The translations under genes and the position numbers were made by a program. Below the pieces are notes generated by a model. The model worked only from the letters and a program-made list of their open reading frames with translations, was not told where the DNA came from and made no database searches. Shown here piece by piece: positions 25,669-34,002 of a stretch of 64,000 nucleotides of DNA; positions within the stretch are counted from its first letter, which is position 1; every line of letters begins with the position of its first letter. Origin of the DNA: Paenisporosarcina sp049671445 (GTDB lineage: Bacteria; Bacillota; Bacilli; Bacillales_A; Planococcaceae). The DNA is taken from assembly GCF_049671445.1 (NCBI RefSeq), contig NZ_JBATUX010000020.1, forward strand, positions 1 through 64,000, written 5' to 3'.

Positions 25669-26436
25669 ATGTTGGTGATAATTGCTGCATTATGTATGAT
25701 TTTGTTTATGAGTGTCATTTGGATGATGGCTGTAAAACTTGATAACTATTCAATAGTGGATATTGTATGGGGATTAACGTTTATTTTGACAACAGTCGTC
25801 GTTCTTGTTTATACAGGAAATTACAATGTAGTTTCTTTGACGATTGCTACGCTAGTTATTATTTGGGGACTTCGCTTGTCGATCTATCTATTTATGAGAA
25901 ATGCAGGGAAACCTGAGGATTATCGTTACGTTGACATGCGTAAAAAGTGGGGCAGTAAAGTTAAGCTAACGGCATTTGTTCGAGTGTTTATGTTGCAAGG
26001 AACGGTTTCTCTATTATTCTCTTTAGGTATATTCCTAGGTATTAGTAAAAGTGACACGATTTTATCGATGTGGCCAGTCTATGTAGGTGTAGTGGTGTGG
26101 GTGATAGGATTTTTATTTGAATCGATTGGAGATTCACAATTACGTGCTTTCATCCAAAAGCCAGCAAATAAAGGGAAAGTTATTACAACAGGCTTGTGGA
26201 AATATACAAGACACCCAAATTACTTTGGAGAAGCGACACAATGGTTTGGCATAAGCATTGTAGCGTGCGCAGTTCCACTTGGATGGATTTCATTTATTAG
26301 TCCATTGTTAGTTACATTCTTCTTAATGAAAATTTCTGGTGTTCCTTTACTTGAAAAGAAAAATAGTAAGAAACCAGGGTATGCAGAATACGCTGCGAAA
26401 ACAAGTGTATTTGTGCCAATGCCTCCTAAAAATTAA
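25669..26436 (+). CDS. DUF1295 membrane protein, steroid-5-alpha-reductase-like
   Basis: About 255 residues and six to seven helices. The C-terminal half has the isoprenylcysteine methyltransferase/steroid reductase-like motif GLWKYTRHPNYFGEATQWFG and the closing KKPGYAEYAAKTSVFVP of DUF1295. The reaction is unknown. The ATG at 25669 has AGGTGG five bases upstream and is preferred over an ATG 21 bases earlier. Confidence 0.85.
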   Translation: MLVIIAALCMILFMSVIWMMAVKLDNYSIVDIVWGLTFILTTVVVLVYTGNYNVVSLTIATLVIIWGLRLSIYLFMRNAGKPEDYRYVDMRKKWGSKVKLTAFVRVFMLQGTVSLLFSLGIFLGISKSDTILSMWPVYVGVVVWVIGFLFESIGDSQLRAFIQKPANKGKVITTGLWKYTRHPNYFGEATQWFGISIVACAVPLGWISFISPLLVTFFLMKISGVPLLEKKNSKKPGYAEYAAKTSVFVPMPPKN

Positions 26437-26442
26437 TACAAC

Positions 26443-26479
26443 AAAGCCAAGTCGTAGTGAACCACGACTTGGCTTTTAT
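26443..26479 (+). terminator. Terminator after DUF1295 gene
   Basis: AAAGCCAAGTCGT at 26443-26455 pairs with ACGACTTGGCTTT at 26464-26476, followed by T residues. Confidence 0.88.
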
Positions 26480-26593
26480 ATTTGTCTCTTTGATGTGATA
26501 TTCTCGATAAGCATTTCATTGAAAGACAAGTTACGTGCGATATTCTGCAGAATTAGACATAATAGAAGAAATAGCTTTGAGAGGATGATTCAC

Positions 26594-26932
26594 ATGAATA
26601 CATATACAGAAATCACTACACTTCCACAATGGGAAGATGTTCTTCAACAATCGAAAGAAAAACCATTTTTGCTGCTAAAGCATAGTACAACTTGTCCTGT
26701 CAGTGCAGCTGCATATCGTGAATTTACGTCGACTGAAACGGAACTTGACTTATATTTAGTAAAAGTCATCGAAAGTCGTCCAGTCTCAAATGAAATTGAA
26801 AGTAACTTAAGTGTGCAGCACAAATCACCTCAACTCTTTTTAGTGGCGAATGAAGAACCAGTATGGCACACGTCTCATTGGAATATTACGCAAACCAACA
26901 TAGCTGATGCTATACAACATCATCAAGTATAA
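26594..26932 (+). CDS. ytxJ: YtxJ, bacillithiol-system redox protein
   Basis: 112 residues with a thioredoxin-like fold and a single active-site cysteine in HSTTCPVSAAAYREF, followed by VIESRPVSNEIESNL and HKSPQLFLV with the cis-Pro. These match the monothiol bacilliredoxin-like YtxJ. It probably reduces bacillithiol mixed disulfides. The ATG at 26594 follows GAGAGGATG; longer frames run back through the previous terminator and are not credible. Confidence 0.9.
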   Translation: MNTYTEITTLPQWEDVLQQSKEKPFLLLKHSTTCPVSAAAYREFTSTETELDLYLVKVIESRPVSNEIESNLSVQHKSPQLFLVANEEPVWHTSHWNITQTNIADAIQHHQV

Positions 26933-26938
26933 AAGGCT

Positions 26939-26975
26939 AAACCCCACCCAACGTTCATGTTGAGCGGGGTTTTTT
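26939..26975 (+). terminator. Terminator after ytxJ
   Basis: AACCCC..CAAC at 26940-26952 pairs with GTTG..GGGGTT at 26959-26971, followed by six T. Confidence 0.83.
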
Positions 26976-27074
26976 ACTGCTATTTTTTTGAATATTACTG
27001 TTTTTTTAATATGTTTATAGTAATATTTTGTTAAGTAGATATATTGTATGAAAACAAATGGGGAAGTGTGAGAA

Positions 27075-27890
27075 ATGGATTCTATCCAACAGGTAAGTAA
27101 ATATTTAATTGAAAACGCGCATGCAATCTCACTTGAAATGGTGAATTTGAGTTTAGAGAATTTAGAAATTGACATTCCAGAAGAACTTATTCAAAAATCC
27201 GTCAAAGCGAATGCGGAATTTTTAGTATTACTTGCAGAATCTTTCAATGAAAGTGATGAGAATGCTGCAAAAGAGTTAATAGAGTGGAGTAAAACGTATG
27301 GGGAGGAGCAAGCAACTATGCTTTCACAACTTTCCGCGCTTATTAAACCTTATGCTGAAAATCGTTTAGCTTTCATGAAACGTATTACTCAAATTTCAAT
27401 GGATCATAAATTAACAACTGAGAATGTTGTAGCTATTAATAATCGAGTTAGCTACTTAATGGATGTAAGTATGATAGAGACAATCTTCGCATATGAAGCC
27501 TATCGTGATGGATTGATGAAGGAACGCCAACGCGAAATTAATGAATTGTCAGCACCTATCGTACCTATTCAACAAGGTATCGCTGTTCTACCATTAATTG
27601 GCGTTATTGATCATCCACGGGTTCAACATTTATTGAATAAAGTTTTACCTGGTATTCCGTTGATTGATACTGAACACTTAATTATCGATTTTTCTGGAAT
27701 ATTAACAATCGATGCAGAAGTTGCTCAACATATTTTCACCATTCATAATGTACTAGAATTGTTAGGTATCCATGTGATGTTTACAGGGATTCGACCTAAC
27801 TTATCGATGGCAGTTGTTCAAGCTGGCATCGACTTTACCTCGTTCAACACTTTTGGCAGCGTTAAACAAGCAATCGAAAGTATCAAATGA
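27075..27890 (+). CDS. RsbR-like stressosome protein lacking conserved threonines
   Basis: 271 residues. The N-terminal 155 residues form an all-helical RsbR_N-like sensor; from about residue 160 there is a STAS domain beginning ELSAPIVPIQQGIAVLPLIG. In RsbRA-type proteins two phosphorylated threonines occur in IDT(E/A)RA and VDTxVA. Here these positions read VIDHPR and TIDAEVA, so both Thr are replaced. It may be a structural or unregulated stressosome part. It stands outside an rsb operon; a GNAT gene follows after 18 bases. Confidence 0.85.
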   Translation: MDSIQQVSKYLIENAHAISLEMVNLSLENLEIDIPEELIQKSVKANAEFLVLLAESFNESDENAAKELIEWSKTYGEEQATMLSQLSALIKPYAENRLAFMKRITQISMDHKLTTENVVAINNRVSYLMDVSMIETIFAYEAYRDGLMKERQREINELSAPIVPIQQGIAVLPLIGVIDHPRVQHLLNKVLPGIPLIDTEHLIIDFSGILTIDAEVAQHIFTIHNVLELLGIHVMFTGIRPNLSMAVVQAGIDFTSFNTFGSVKQAIESIK

Positions 27891-27908
27891 TAGGTTGAGG
27901 TGAAATGA

Positions 27909-28421
27909 ATGGTTCAATTAATAAAACCAACTGTTGATTTGCAGCCAGCTTATTTGTCCTTCTATGAAGAGTGGAAAGCATCAGAAGAAATAATGATACC
28001 TTGGGTTATTGAAAAAAATCCGAGTGATTTTCCAGCTATGGTTCAGTCGTTGTTAGACGCAGAAAAAGGAATTGGACTAAAAGAAAATTGGGTACCTGAC
28101 TCTACATATTGGTTAGTGGATGAAGAATACCGTATACTCGGTGCGGTGAACATTCGCCATACTTTAAGTGAATATTTATTTAACGCAGGAGGACATATTG
28201 GTTATGGGGTTCGGCCTTCCGAGCGACAGAAAGGCTATGCCACTAAAATGTTGGCACTAGCTTTAGAAGAAACAAAAAAGCTTGGAATCAATCCTGTCTT
28301 AGTATGTTGTGATGCTGTAAATACTCCTTCAGATAAAACCATTCGTAATAATGGTGGCGTGGAAGATACAGATTTTGTTGAAGACAATGGAAATGTGATT
28401 AAACGATATTGGATTGGATAA
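27909..28421 (+). CDS. GNAT N-acetyltransferase
   Basis: 170 residues. GNAT core with HIGYGVRPSERQKGYATKML (acetyl-CoA loop) and the later VCCDAVNTPSDKTIRNNGG segment typical of small-molecule or antibiotic-type acetyltransferases in Bacillales. Substrate unknown. GAGGTG lies upstream; 18 bases after the RsbR-like gene, so possibly cotranscribed. Confidence 0.82.
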   Translation: MVQLIKPTVDLQPAYLSFYEEWKASEEIMIPWVIEKNPSDFPAMVQSLLDAEKGIGLKENWVPDSTYWLVDEEYRILGAVNIRHTLSEYLFNAGGHIGYGVRPSERQKGYATKMLALALEETKKLGINPVLVCCDAVNTPSDKTIRNNGGVEDTDFVEDNGNVIKRYWIG

Positions 28422-28514
28422 AGCTTTCTTTGTGGTAATGAATGTCGAGAATATAGATTTTTGATGGCATTTGTGATAGCATTACACTTTAAAGAAGTGA
28501 GGAAGTGATCGAAT

Positions 28515-28889
28515 ATGATTAACATTGAAATACCAAAACCAGATATTACGATTGTGCAACGTGTGCAAGATCGCTCGAATGACGAACCAGAAATCCCTTC
28601 GGTTTACGGCTTTATTGATTTTCATCAAATTGCGCGCGACAAAGGCGGAATTATTATGTTCTTCAACAAAGAAGAAGAGCTTTTGTTTGTAGGAAAGGCA
28701 CGTAAAGTTAGACAACGTGTTAAAAAACATTTTGAAGATAATGTTTCGCCAATTAAAGATCATCGTGATGAAGTAACTAAGATCAAGATTTTTTATGTTG
28801 AAGATGCAATGGAACGTGAAATTTACGAAACATACATCATTAATAAATTTGTAGCGAAGTACAATATCGAAAAAAAATTCGCGCATTAA
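28515..28889 (+). CDS. UvrC-like GIY-YIG family protein
   Basis: 124 residues containing a stand-alone GIY-YIG-type core: GIIMFFNKEEELLFVGKARKV, RQRVKKHF and the catalytic Glu region MEREIYETYIINKFVAKYN. The GIY strand reads GII and the YIG strand reads LFVG, as in UvrC-like small proteins such as YurQ. DNA-nicking activity is plausible but not certain given these changes. Monocistronic with a terminator eight bases after the stop. Confidence 0.75.
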   Translation: MINIEIPKPDITIVQRVQDRSNDEPEIPSVYGFIDFHQIARDKGGIIMFFNKEEELLFVGKARKVRQRVKKHFEDNVSPIKDHRDEVTKIKIFYVEDAMEREIYETYIINKFVAKYNIEKKFAH

Positions 28890-28896
28890 TCAGGAA

Positions 28897-28925
28897 AAGC
28901 TGTCCTTAAGAGGATGGCTTTTTTT
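28897..28925 (+). terminator. Terminator after the GIY-YIG gene
   Basis: AAGCTGTCCT at 28897-28906 pairs with AGGATGGCTT at 28911-28920, loop TAAG, then T residues. Confidence 0.87.
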
Positions 28926-29052
28926 GTTGGGGAAAATACAACTTCATAGAAATTAATTACGCTCAAAATTAAAATAATTACGATTAAACGAAAATATTGT
29001 TGCATTTAAAAGTAATTTAAATTACTATAAAAAGTAATAAGGAGGTTTTATT

Positions 29053-30093
29053 GTGGATGATATTCGATTGAACGTCGCGTTACTTAGAAGAAAAGTACCA
29101 AACTTAACGACCGCAGCAAAATCAATTGGCATTCGACCAGCTACAGTGTCAAATTTATGTACTGGAAAAATCGATTTAGGAAAAGCTGAAGTTCGCACTT
29201 TAGTTGGTCTAGCAACACTTGCTAAATGTTCTGTAGACGAATTGATACTTAGAGGGGAGAAGTTGAATATGATTGAAACACAGATTAAAACGTTAGATTT
29301 CTTTGCACCGCTAGTAAAAGGAGGGACGACTGGATTAGTGGCTCGTCCTGGCATGGGCCAAGTGGTTATTTTGGCTGAATTAATGCATCGTTTTAAAAAG
29401 AATGACGTCACTACTGTTTTTTTACTTCCAACGACAAACCATCCTGAACTGGAAGGCACGACTGAATTAGCAGATATCGTGACAACAACAATCGAAGAAA
29501 CATTTACAACCTTAACCTCACAGAACGGCGATGTCATATTCATTTCAGACAAGAGTTATATTGTGACAGGTGAAATTCTTGAATTACAGGAAAGGTTAGT
29601 GGCAGAAAGTGTACAAAATATCACGACCATACTCGTCGACCTTTCTGGCGAAGTGGTTGACGAAGAGATGCCGTATGGTCCTCTTGAAACACTCTGGCAC
29701 TTGGATGCTGATTTAGCAATACGCCAACAATTCCCGGCTCTTCATCCGATTTATTCTACTTCTTCGATTCTAGAAGGGACCGATTTGGATCAACGTCACT
29801 TTAATTTAAGACAACGTGCACAAAAACTACTACGTAGATATCGCGAGTTGCGTTCAGTGATGACTGTCCATGGGGTGGAGAAAATTCCTGCAGGGGAGTT
29901 GGAAACTTATCAGAGGGGCGAGCGACTGGAAGCCTACTTTACCCAACCACTATTTGTTGCAGAAGACTTTACAGGCCAGCAAGGGAAAGCTGTACCGTTG
30001 GCGCTGACTCTTCAAGACGTGGAATCGATTTTAGATGGAAAGGCAGATCAACTTTCGGTAGATGAACTAAGATACTGTGGAAGTTTAGTGTGA
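29053..30093 (+). CDS. HTH domain fused to degenerate F1-ATPase beta-like domain
   Basis: 346 residues. Residues 1-66 are a Cro/XRE-like helix-turn-helix (TTAAKSIGIRPATVSNLCTG). Residues 74-346 align with the nucleotide-binding and C-terminal domains of ATP synthase beta: ETQIKTLDFFAPLVKGG, HLDADLAIRQQFPALHPI, RRYRELRSVMTVHG and PLFVAEDFTGQQGKAVPL match AtpD closely. The beta-barrel N-domain is missing. The P-loop reads ARPGMGQVV, so the essential Lys is Gln103, and the GERTREG catalytic segment is absent; the Walker B Asp (D196) remains. It is therefore likely a non-catalytic DNA-binding protein. GTG start after AAGGAGG. Monocistronic. Confidence 0.87.
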   Translation: MDDIRLNVALLRRKVPNLTTAAKSIGIRPATVSNLCTGKIDLGKAEVRTLVGLATLAKCSVDELILRGEKLNMIETQIKTLDFFAPLVKGGTTGLVARPGMGQVVILAELMHRFKKNDVTTVFLLPTTNHPELEGTTELADIVTTTIEETFTTLTSQNGDVIFISDKSYIVTGEILELQERLVAESVQNITTILVDLSGEVVDEEMPYGPLETLWHLDADLAIRQQFPALHPIYSTSSILEGTDLDQRHFNLRQRAQKLLRRYRELRSVMTVHGVEKIPAGELETYQRGERLEAYFTQPLFVAEDFTGQQGKAVPLALTLQDVESILDGKADQLSVDELRYCGSLV

Positions 30094-30100
30094 TGTTACT

Positions 30101-30130
30101 GAGAGTGGGAATTCCTCACTCTCTTTTTTT
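30101..30130 (+). terminator. Terminator after HTH/F1-beta-like gene
   Basis: GAGAGTG at 30101-30107 pairs with CACTCTC at 30117-30123, GGAATTCC in the loop, then seven T. Confidence 0.85.
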
Positions 30131-30240
30131 GTCGAAATACATGAAGAATCTAATCTGAAAATAAAGGGAATAGGTGTATATGTATCGAAATAGTATATAG
30201 TATGAATTATTAAAATATTAACTAATGAGGAGGAACTCAG

Positions 30241-30690
30241 ATGACTTTTAAAGTTCAACGAATAGAAGATTTGAAGAAAGTCGATGTGTCGCAGTTGGTA
30301 ACCGAAAGTGAAGAAGAAGGTTACCGTTTCTTAACTCGTTTAGTAAATGATTATGAAGATGGATCTAATACGTTTAATAAAAATGGTGAAGCTCTCTATG
30401 GTGTGTGGGAAGGTCCTGAAAAATTAGTCGCAATTGGCGGCATTAGTCAAAATCCATACACAGAGAATAAGGATGAAGCTCGACTGAAGCGATTTTACAC
30501 ACTTGGTGATGCACGAAGACAAGGCGTCGGATCTCAATTACTTTCGGAACTAGTGAACCATGCAAAAGGTAACTTTAAGAAAATCACGTGTCGTACAGAA
30601 TCTGCAAAAGCAGATGCTTTTTATAGGGCAAATGGATTTGAAGAAACACATGATACACCGGAAACCACTCATGTGATGAAATTAGGGTAA
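30241..30690 (+). CDS. GNAT N-acetyltransferase
   Basis: 149 residues. The acetyl-CoA loop is GDARRQGVGSQLLSEL; the preceding strand is LKRFYTL and the C-terminal ADAFYRANGFEET is typical GNAT. GGAGGA lies upstream of the ATG. Monocistronic between terminators. Substrate unknown. Confidence 0.85.
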   Translation: MTFKVQRIEDLKKVDVSQLVTESEEEGYRFLTRLVNDYEDGSNTFNKNGEALYGVWEGPEKLVAIGGISQNPYTENKDEARLKRFYTLGDARRQGVGSQLLSELVNHAKGNFKKITCRTESAKADAFYRANGFEETHDTPETTHVMKLG

Positions 30691-30695
30691 ATAAT

Positions 30696-30734
30696 AATGA
30701 GGATTCGCAAACACATGCGGATCCTCATTTTTTG
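30696..30734 (+). terminator. Terminator after GNAT gene
   Basis: AATGAGGATTCGCA at 30696-30709 pairs with TGCGGATCCTCATT at 30716-30729, then T residues. Confidence 0.87.
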
Positions 30735-30748
30735 AAGGAGTGTTAATA

Positions 30749-31162
30749 TTGGCAAGAGTAACTGGAATTGGTGGCGTGTTTTTTAAAAGTGAGGACCCAA
30801 TCAAATTACGCAAATGGTATGAGGACAATTTAGGAATTCAATCGGACGCATATGGCAAAACATTTCTATGGAATGCCACAGAACCCCCTAATGTGGGAAG
30901 TACCGTGTGGGCACCATTTAAACAACAAACCACCTATTTTGAACCTTCCCAGAAACAATTTATGATTAATTTTCGTGTAGACAATCTTCCTGAATTGGTG
31001 AAAGAACTTCAAGGAAAAGGGCAAGAAATTTTAGCACCTATAATAGAAGAAAGTTACGGGAAGTTTGCACATATTTTGGATCCTGAAGGCAATAAAATCG
31101 AATTGTGGGAACCTGTTGATCACGTCATGCAGGATTTGATTAACGAAGAGAACACAAAATGA
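30749..31162 (+). CDS. VOC/glyoxalase family protein
   Basis: About 137 residues, a single vicinal-oxygen-chelate domain: VTGIGGVFFKSEDPIKLRKWYEDNLG at the start and the metal-side C-terminal FAHILDPEGNKIELWEP. Two beta-alpha-beta-beta-beta modules fit the length. Metal ligands cannot all be fixed, and the substrate is unknown. TTG at 30749 lies eight bases after GAAGGAG, better than the GTG nine bases earlier. Confidence 0.83.
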   Translation: MARVTGIGGVFFKSEDPIKLRKWYEDNLGIQSDAYGKTFLWNATEPPNVGSTVWAPFKQQTTYFEPSQKQFMINFRVDNLPELVKELQGKGQEILAPIIEESYGKFAHILDPEGNKIELWEPVDHVMQDLINEENTK

Positions 31163-31198
31163 AAATCACTATAGAATGATTTGAAAAAGGCGATGTAA

Positions 31199-31231
31199 AA
31201 AAGAGGAAAGGATAACAGCTGTTCCTCTTTT
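31199..31231. terminator. Bidirectional terminator
   Basis: AAAAGAGGAA at 31199-31208 pairs with TTCCTCTTTT at 31222-31231, between the converging VOC and anti-sigma genes. Confidence 0.78.
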
Positions 31232-31236
31232 AAATC

Positions 31237-31992
31237 CTATAATTCAACGATTTCAAAAGTTTCCAGCATACGGTGAAATCTAGCACCATGACCTTCAGCA
31301 GCTTCAAGGAAATAGTACTGCGTGATAATAAAGCTGCCTTCTTTGCCATTGCTGATGACATAGGCATGGACCACTACACTATCTGATTGATTGCCATTAA
31401 TTCCATGTAACAAATAGCCAGTTACTGGTTCTGTAACTTCTTCAATGGCTCTTAGTTCAGGGAAATCCTTCTTCAGCTCTTCTTCATATTGCTCTACAAG
31501 TAGTTCTGGTTTAATATCAGGCACTTGTTTGATTTCCATCGATACATCTGGATAATTTTCTGGAAGCGGCTCTTTCGTCGTGATGAGGTCCGTTTCTTCG
31601 CCTTTAATCATTTTGTATCGCTCTTCATCGACGTAGATGACGTACTCCGAATCAATTCCTTCATTTAGTTGAACTTTCGTTTCTTCGTCTTGACCTTCAA
31701 TACTTTGGATCACTTCTTTTTCAGGGACAAACATATCCTTAATGCTATTTACAAATGCCGCACCTGTATCTGTTTGCAAACTCAATGTAATCAAAATCCC
31801 TGCAGCTACTGTAATAATAAGTGGAATTACACGGCTTATTTTTTTCGTTTTTCTACTATCTTTTCTAGTCTTTTTGTCTTCACTAAACAACTCATTTTCC
31901 AACATAATCCAAATTTCATCTTTCAGTCCAAGACTATCCTTCTCTGTTCGTGCATGAAGGTCATCTATTACTTTTTTATCAATATTACTCAT
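31237..31992 (-). CDS. Putative anti-sigma factor
   Basis: 251 residues. A charged cytoplasmic N-terminus of about 50 residues, one membrane helix (about residues 52-70) and an extracytoplasmic acidic domain of about 180 residues. There is no HxxxCxxC zinc motif. It starts two bases after the stop of an ECF sigma gene, the usual position for a cognate membrane anti-sigma factor. The outer domain resembles DUF4367-like sensory domains only loosely. Function inferred from context and topology. Confidence 0.75.
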   Translation of the reverse strand: MSNIDKKVIDDLHARTEKDSLGLKDEIWIMLENELFSEDKKTRKDSRKTKKISRVIPLIITVAAGILITLSLQTDTGAAFVNSIKDMFVPEKEVIQSIEGQDEETKVQLNEGIDSEYVIYVDEERYKMIKGEETDLITTKEPLPENYPDVSMEIKQVPDIKPELLVEQYEEELKKDFPELRAIEEVTEPVTGYLLHGINGNQSDSVVVHAYVISNGKEGSFIITQYYFLEAAEGHGARFHRMLETFEIVEL

Positions 31993-31994
31993 TT

Positions 31995-32525
31995 TTAGGT
32001 ATCCTCCTTTTCGGTTGAAGTCAACTGATCTTGCAGTCGTTTTCTTCCTTTGAACAATCTGGACTTTACTGTGTTTTGATTAAGGTCAAGAATTTCAGCG
32101 ATTTCTTTCTCACTGAAACCCTTTACGTATTTTAGAATGAGTGGGATGCGATGTGTGTCATCTAGTGACTGGATGACATCGTATAAATTAGTAAGACGTT
32201 CAACAGATTCCTCGGCCAGGGAAGGTTCATTTTCTAAGTCGGGATGTTCGAACTTTGAGTATGATGAATCCTTTTTTAGTAACCGCATGCATTCATTAGT
32301 TAAGATTCTGTAAAACCAAGGTTCAAATGGAAGATTCGGATTGTAGCTTTTAATTTGTCGGAATACACGAATGAAAGTCTCCTGTACCGCATCCTTGGCC
32401 ATTTCACGATTCTGTGTAATCGCAGAAGCTGTTCGAATGGCATATTCTGAATAGGCTGCGTAAAAACGACGAAAAGCATCCTTATCACCCGATTGTATTT
32501 GTATAATCCATTCATTATTATTCAA
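31995..32525 (-). CDS. ECF RNA polymerase sigma factor
   Basis: 176 residues. Region 2 (ASAITQNREMAKDAVQETFIRVFRQI) and region 4 (LKYVKGFSEKEIAEILDLNQNTVKSRLFKGRKRL) are well preserved. It is of the Bacillus SigX/W/V-type size and order. It should direct a cell-envelope or stress regulon, held by the anti-sigma factor encoded downstream. The upstream region has no ECF promoter I can fix, so autoregulation remains open. Confidence 0.92.
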   Translation of the reverse strand: MNNNEWIIQIQSGDKDAFRRFYAAYSEYAIRTASAITQNREMAKDAVQETFIRVFRQIKSYNPNLPFEPWFYRILTNECMRLLKKDSSYSKFEHPDLENEPSLAEESVERLTNLYDVIQSLDDTHRIPLILKYVKGFSEKEIAEILDLNQNTVKSRLFKGRKRLQDQLTSTEKEDT

Positions 32526-32922
32526 TCATTATTCACTCCTTCCTGAACAACGGTTGTTATTCTTACTATATTTACCCTTAGAAAGGCTAAGAAGTTTTCG
32601 ACGTTAAAAATAATTGTTAATATGAGTCAATTATCATTCATAAAACTGGATGAAAACATTATCATTCTAAAAACAGAGATTCTTTATATTTCCGTCCGAT
32701 ACTGGCTGACGATTTTCACGGGCAGTCCATGTGCCACCTCGTTGCATGAAAAACCATCGCTTTCTGCAGGTCACACAGGAGAAAACCTTATTGAGACGAG
32801 TAACCGCAGTTTGACAATTAACGATTAACAATTTAAACTAACATTAGCTACTTTGTAAAACAAGGTAGTTATTATTTTAATTGCTATCTTGTTTTACAAT
32901 GTACTGTAAGGGAGGAAAGGCC
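32526..32922. other. Intergenic region with repeat fragment and PadR operators
   Basis: Holds the sigma promoter side, then GC-richer sequence at 32690-32810 unlike its surroundings. At 32793-32807 the 15-mer GACGAGTAACCGCAG equals the core of the 31-bp tandem repeat at 40.4 kb. A 68-residue frame at 32622-32828 has no ribosome site or family match. Two operator-like palindromes follow. Confidence 0.5.
32848..32904. promoter_or_regulatory. Two related palindromes, candidate PadR operators
   Basis: CTACTTTGTAAAACAAGGTAG at 32848-32868 is an imperfect palindrome. CTATCTTGTTTTACAATGTAC at 32884-32904 is the same site in inverted orientation. Centres are 36 bp apart. They lie 19-75 bases upstream of the PadR start, fitting self-repression. 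Confidence 0.6.
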
Positions 32923-33264
32923 ATGTCACTTAGAAGTCAGCTGCTAAAAGGGATATTAGATGGTTGTGTACTGGCAGTTATTGCGAAAGCACCTGTTTAT
33001 GGCTATGAACTTTCGAAAAAATTGCAAGATCTTGGTCTCGGAGACGTTAGTGAAGGAACGATTTACCCTGTGTTATTACGCTTGCAAAAACAAGCATTAA
33101 TATTGGGAGAATTTAAACCTTCAGAATCTGGTCCTAACCGAAAATATTATTCACTGACGCAAGAGGGTATTAATGCACTACAAATGATTTCATTGGAATG
33201 GAAACAACTATCGATTCCAATTAATGCTTTATTAATGAAAGGAGAAGATGTTCATGAATGTTAA
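32923..33264 (+). CDS. PadR-family transcriptional regulator
   Basis: 113 residues, a PadR-type winged helix: GCVLAVIAKAPVYGYELSKKL, VSEGTIYPVLLRLQKQALI and GPNRKYYSLTQEGINAL. It probably represses its own operon through the two palindromes upstream. GGGAGG lies upstream of the ATG. It overlaps the DUF1129-type membrane gene by 11 bases, the usual PadR/DUF1129 or DUF1048 pairing in Firmicutes. Confidence 0.9.
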   Translation: MSLRSQLLKGILDGCVLAVIAKAPVYGYELSKKLQDLGLGDVSEGTIYPVLLRLQKQALILGEFKPSESGPNRKYYSLTQEGINALQMISLEWKQLSIPINALLMKGEDVHEC

Positions 33265-33931
33265 AGAACTAATCAAACAAAATAATGAAAAACGAGAAAA
33301 TCTAAATGAAGAAAATAAAAAATATTACACGGACTTGATGTTATACATTCGTACAAAATTAACATTGTCTGAAAAACAGGCAGAAGAAGTCCTAATGGAA
33401 ATGTTAGATCACTTATTGGAAGCTCAAGAAGAAGGAAAGACAGCTAATCAAGTATTTGGAGAAAATCCACGAACATTTGCTGATGAACTCATTGAACAAT
33501 TGCCGGAAGAAGAGAAGCGTGACATGGTCAAGTTTGTAGGACAGCTAGCTTTTAGTTTAGTTGGTTGGTTTTTAGTGACGCGCGGATTGGTGTTGCTGTT
33601 ATTCTCAAATTTTGTAGATGTAAGCACTACTGTTTATATTGTTCCAACAATTATCATCTTTGGATTGCTTGCCGGTATTGTGTTTATAAGTGTAAAAGTA
33701 ATCTTTGGATTAATTCATCAGTCACTCTTCAAAGAAAAATCGGCCGATAAGATGAATATGATTAAAGTTGGATTGTTTGGGGCAGGAAGTTTCGCGGTAA
33801 TATTAGGAGCTAATTATTTCATTCGAGGTTTTGGTCCATCTTTTGAATTTCCGTGGTCAGCATCAATTGGAGCGGGGACCGTTTTTCTATTAATTACCTG
33901 GTTAATGAAATTCAAAACAAAGGTCAATTAA
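33254..33931 (+). CDS. DUF1129-like membrane protein
   Basis: About 225 residues. A polar helical N-terminal half (NVKELIKQNNEKRENLNEEN, LDHLLEAQEEGKTANQVFG) is followed by four membrane helices from about residue 95. This is the DUF1129 pattern. The ATG at 33254 lies eight bases after AAGGAGA. It is coupled to a PadR regulator; such pairs respond to membrane or antimicrobial stress in other Firmicutes, which is inference here. Confidence 0.8.
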   Translation: MNVKELIKQNNEKRENLNEENKKYYTDLMLYIRTKLTLSEKQAEEVLMEMLDHLLEAQEEGKTANQVFGENPRTFADELIEQLPEEEKRDMVKFVGQLAFSLVGWFLVTRGLVLLLFSNFVDVSTTVYIVPTIIIFGLLAGIVFISVKVIFGLIHQSLFKEKSADKMNMIKVGLFGAGSFAVILGANYFIRGFGPSFEFPWSASIGAGTVFLLITWLMKFKTKVN

Positions 33932-33958
33932 ACAAAGTAAGCGCTATACAACGATTAG

Positions 33959-33995
33959 AAAGAATGTTTGTCGTTTGACAAAGATTCTTTTTTTA
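33959..33995 (+). terminator. Terminator of the PadR operon
   Basis: AAGAATGTTTGTC at 33960-33972 pairs with GACAAAGATTCTT at 33977-33989 (one mismatch), loop GTTT, then T run. Confidence 0.87.
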
Positions 33996-34002
33996 ATTAT
34001 TA

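Noticed and set aside
32622..32828. 68-residue rightward protein upstream of PadR
   Set aside because: No ribosome site, no family, and it covers a repeat fragment; better seen as non-coding.
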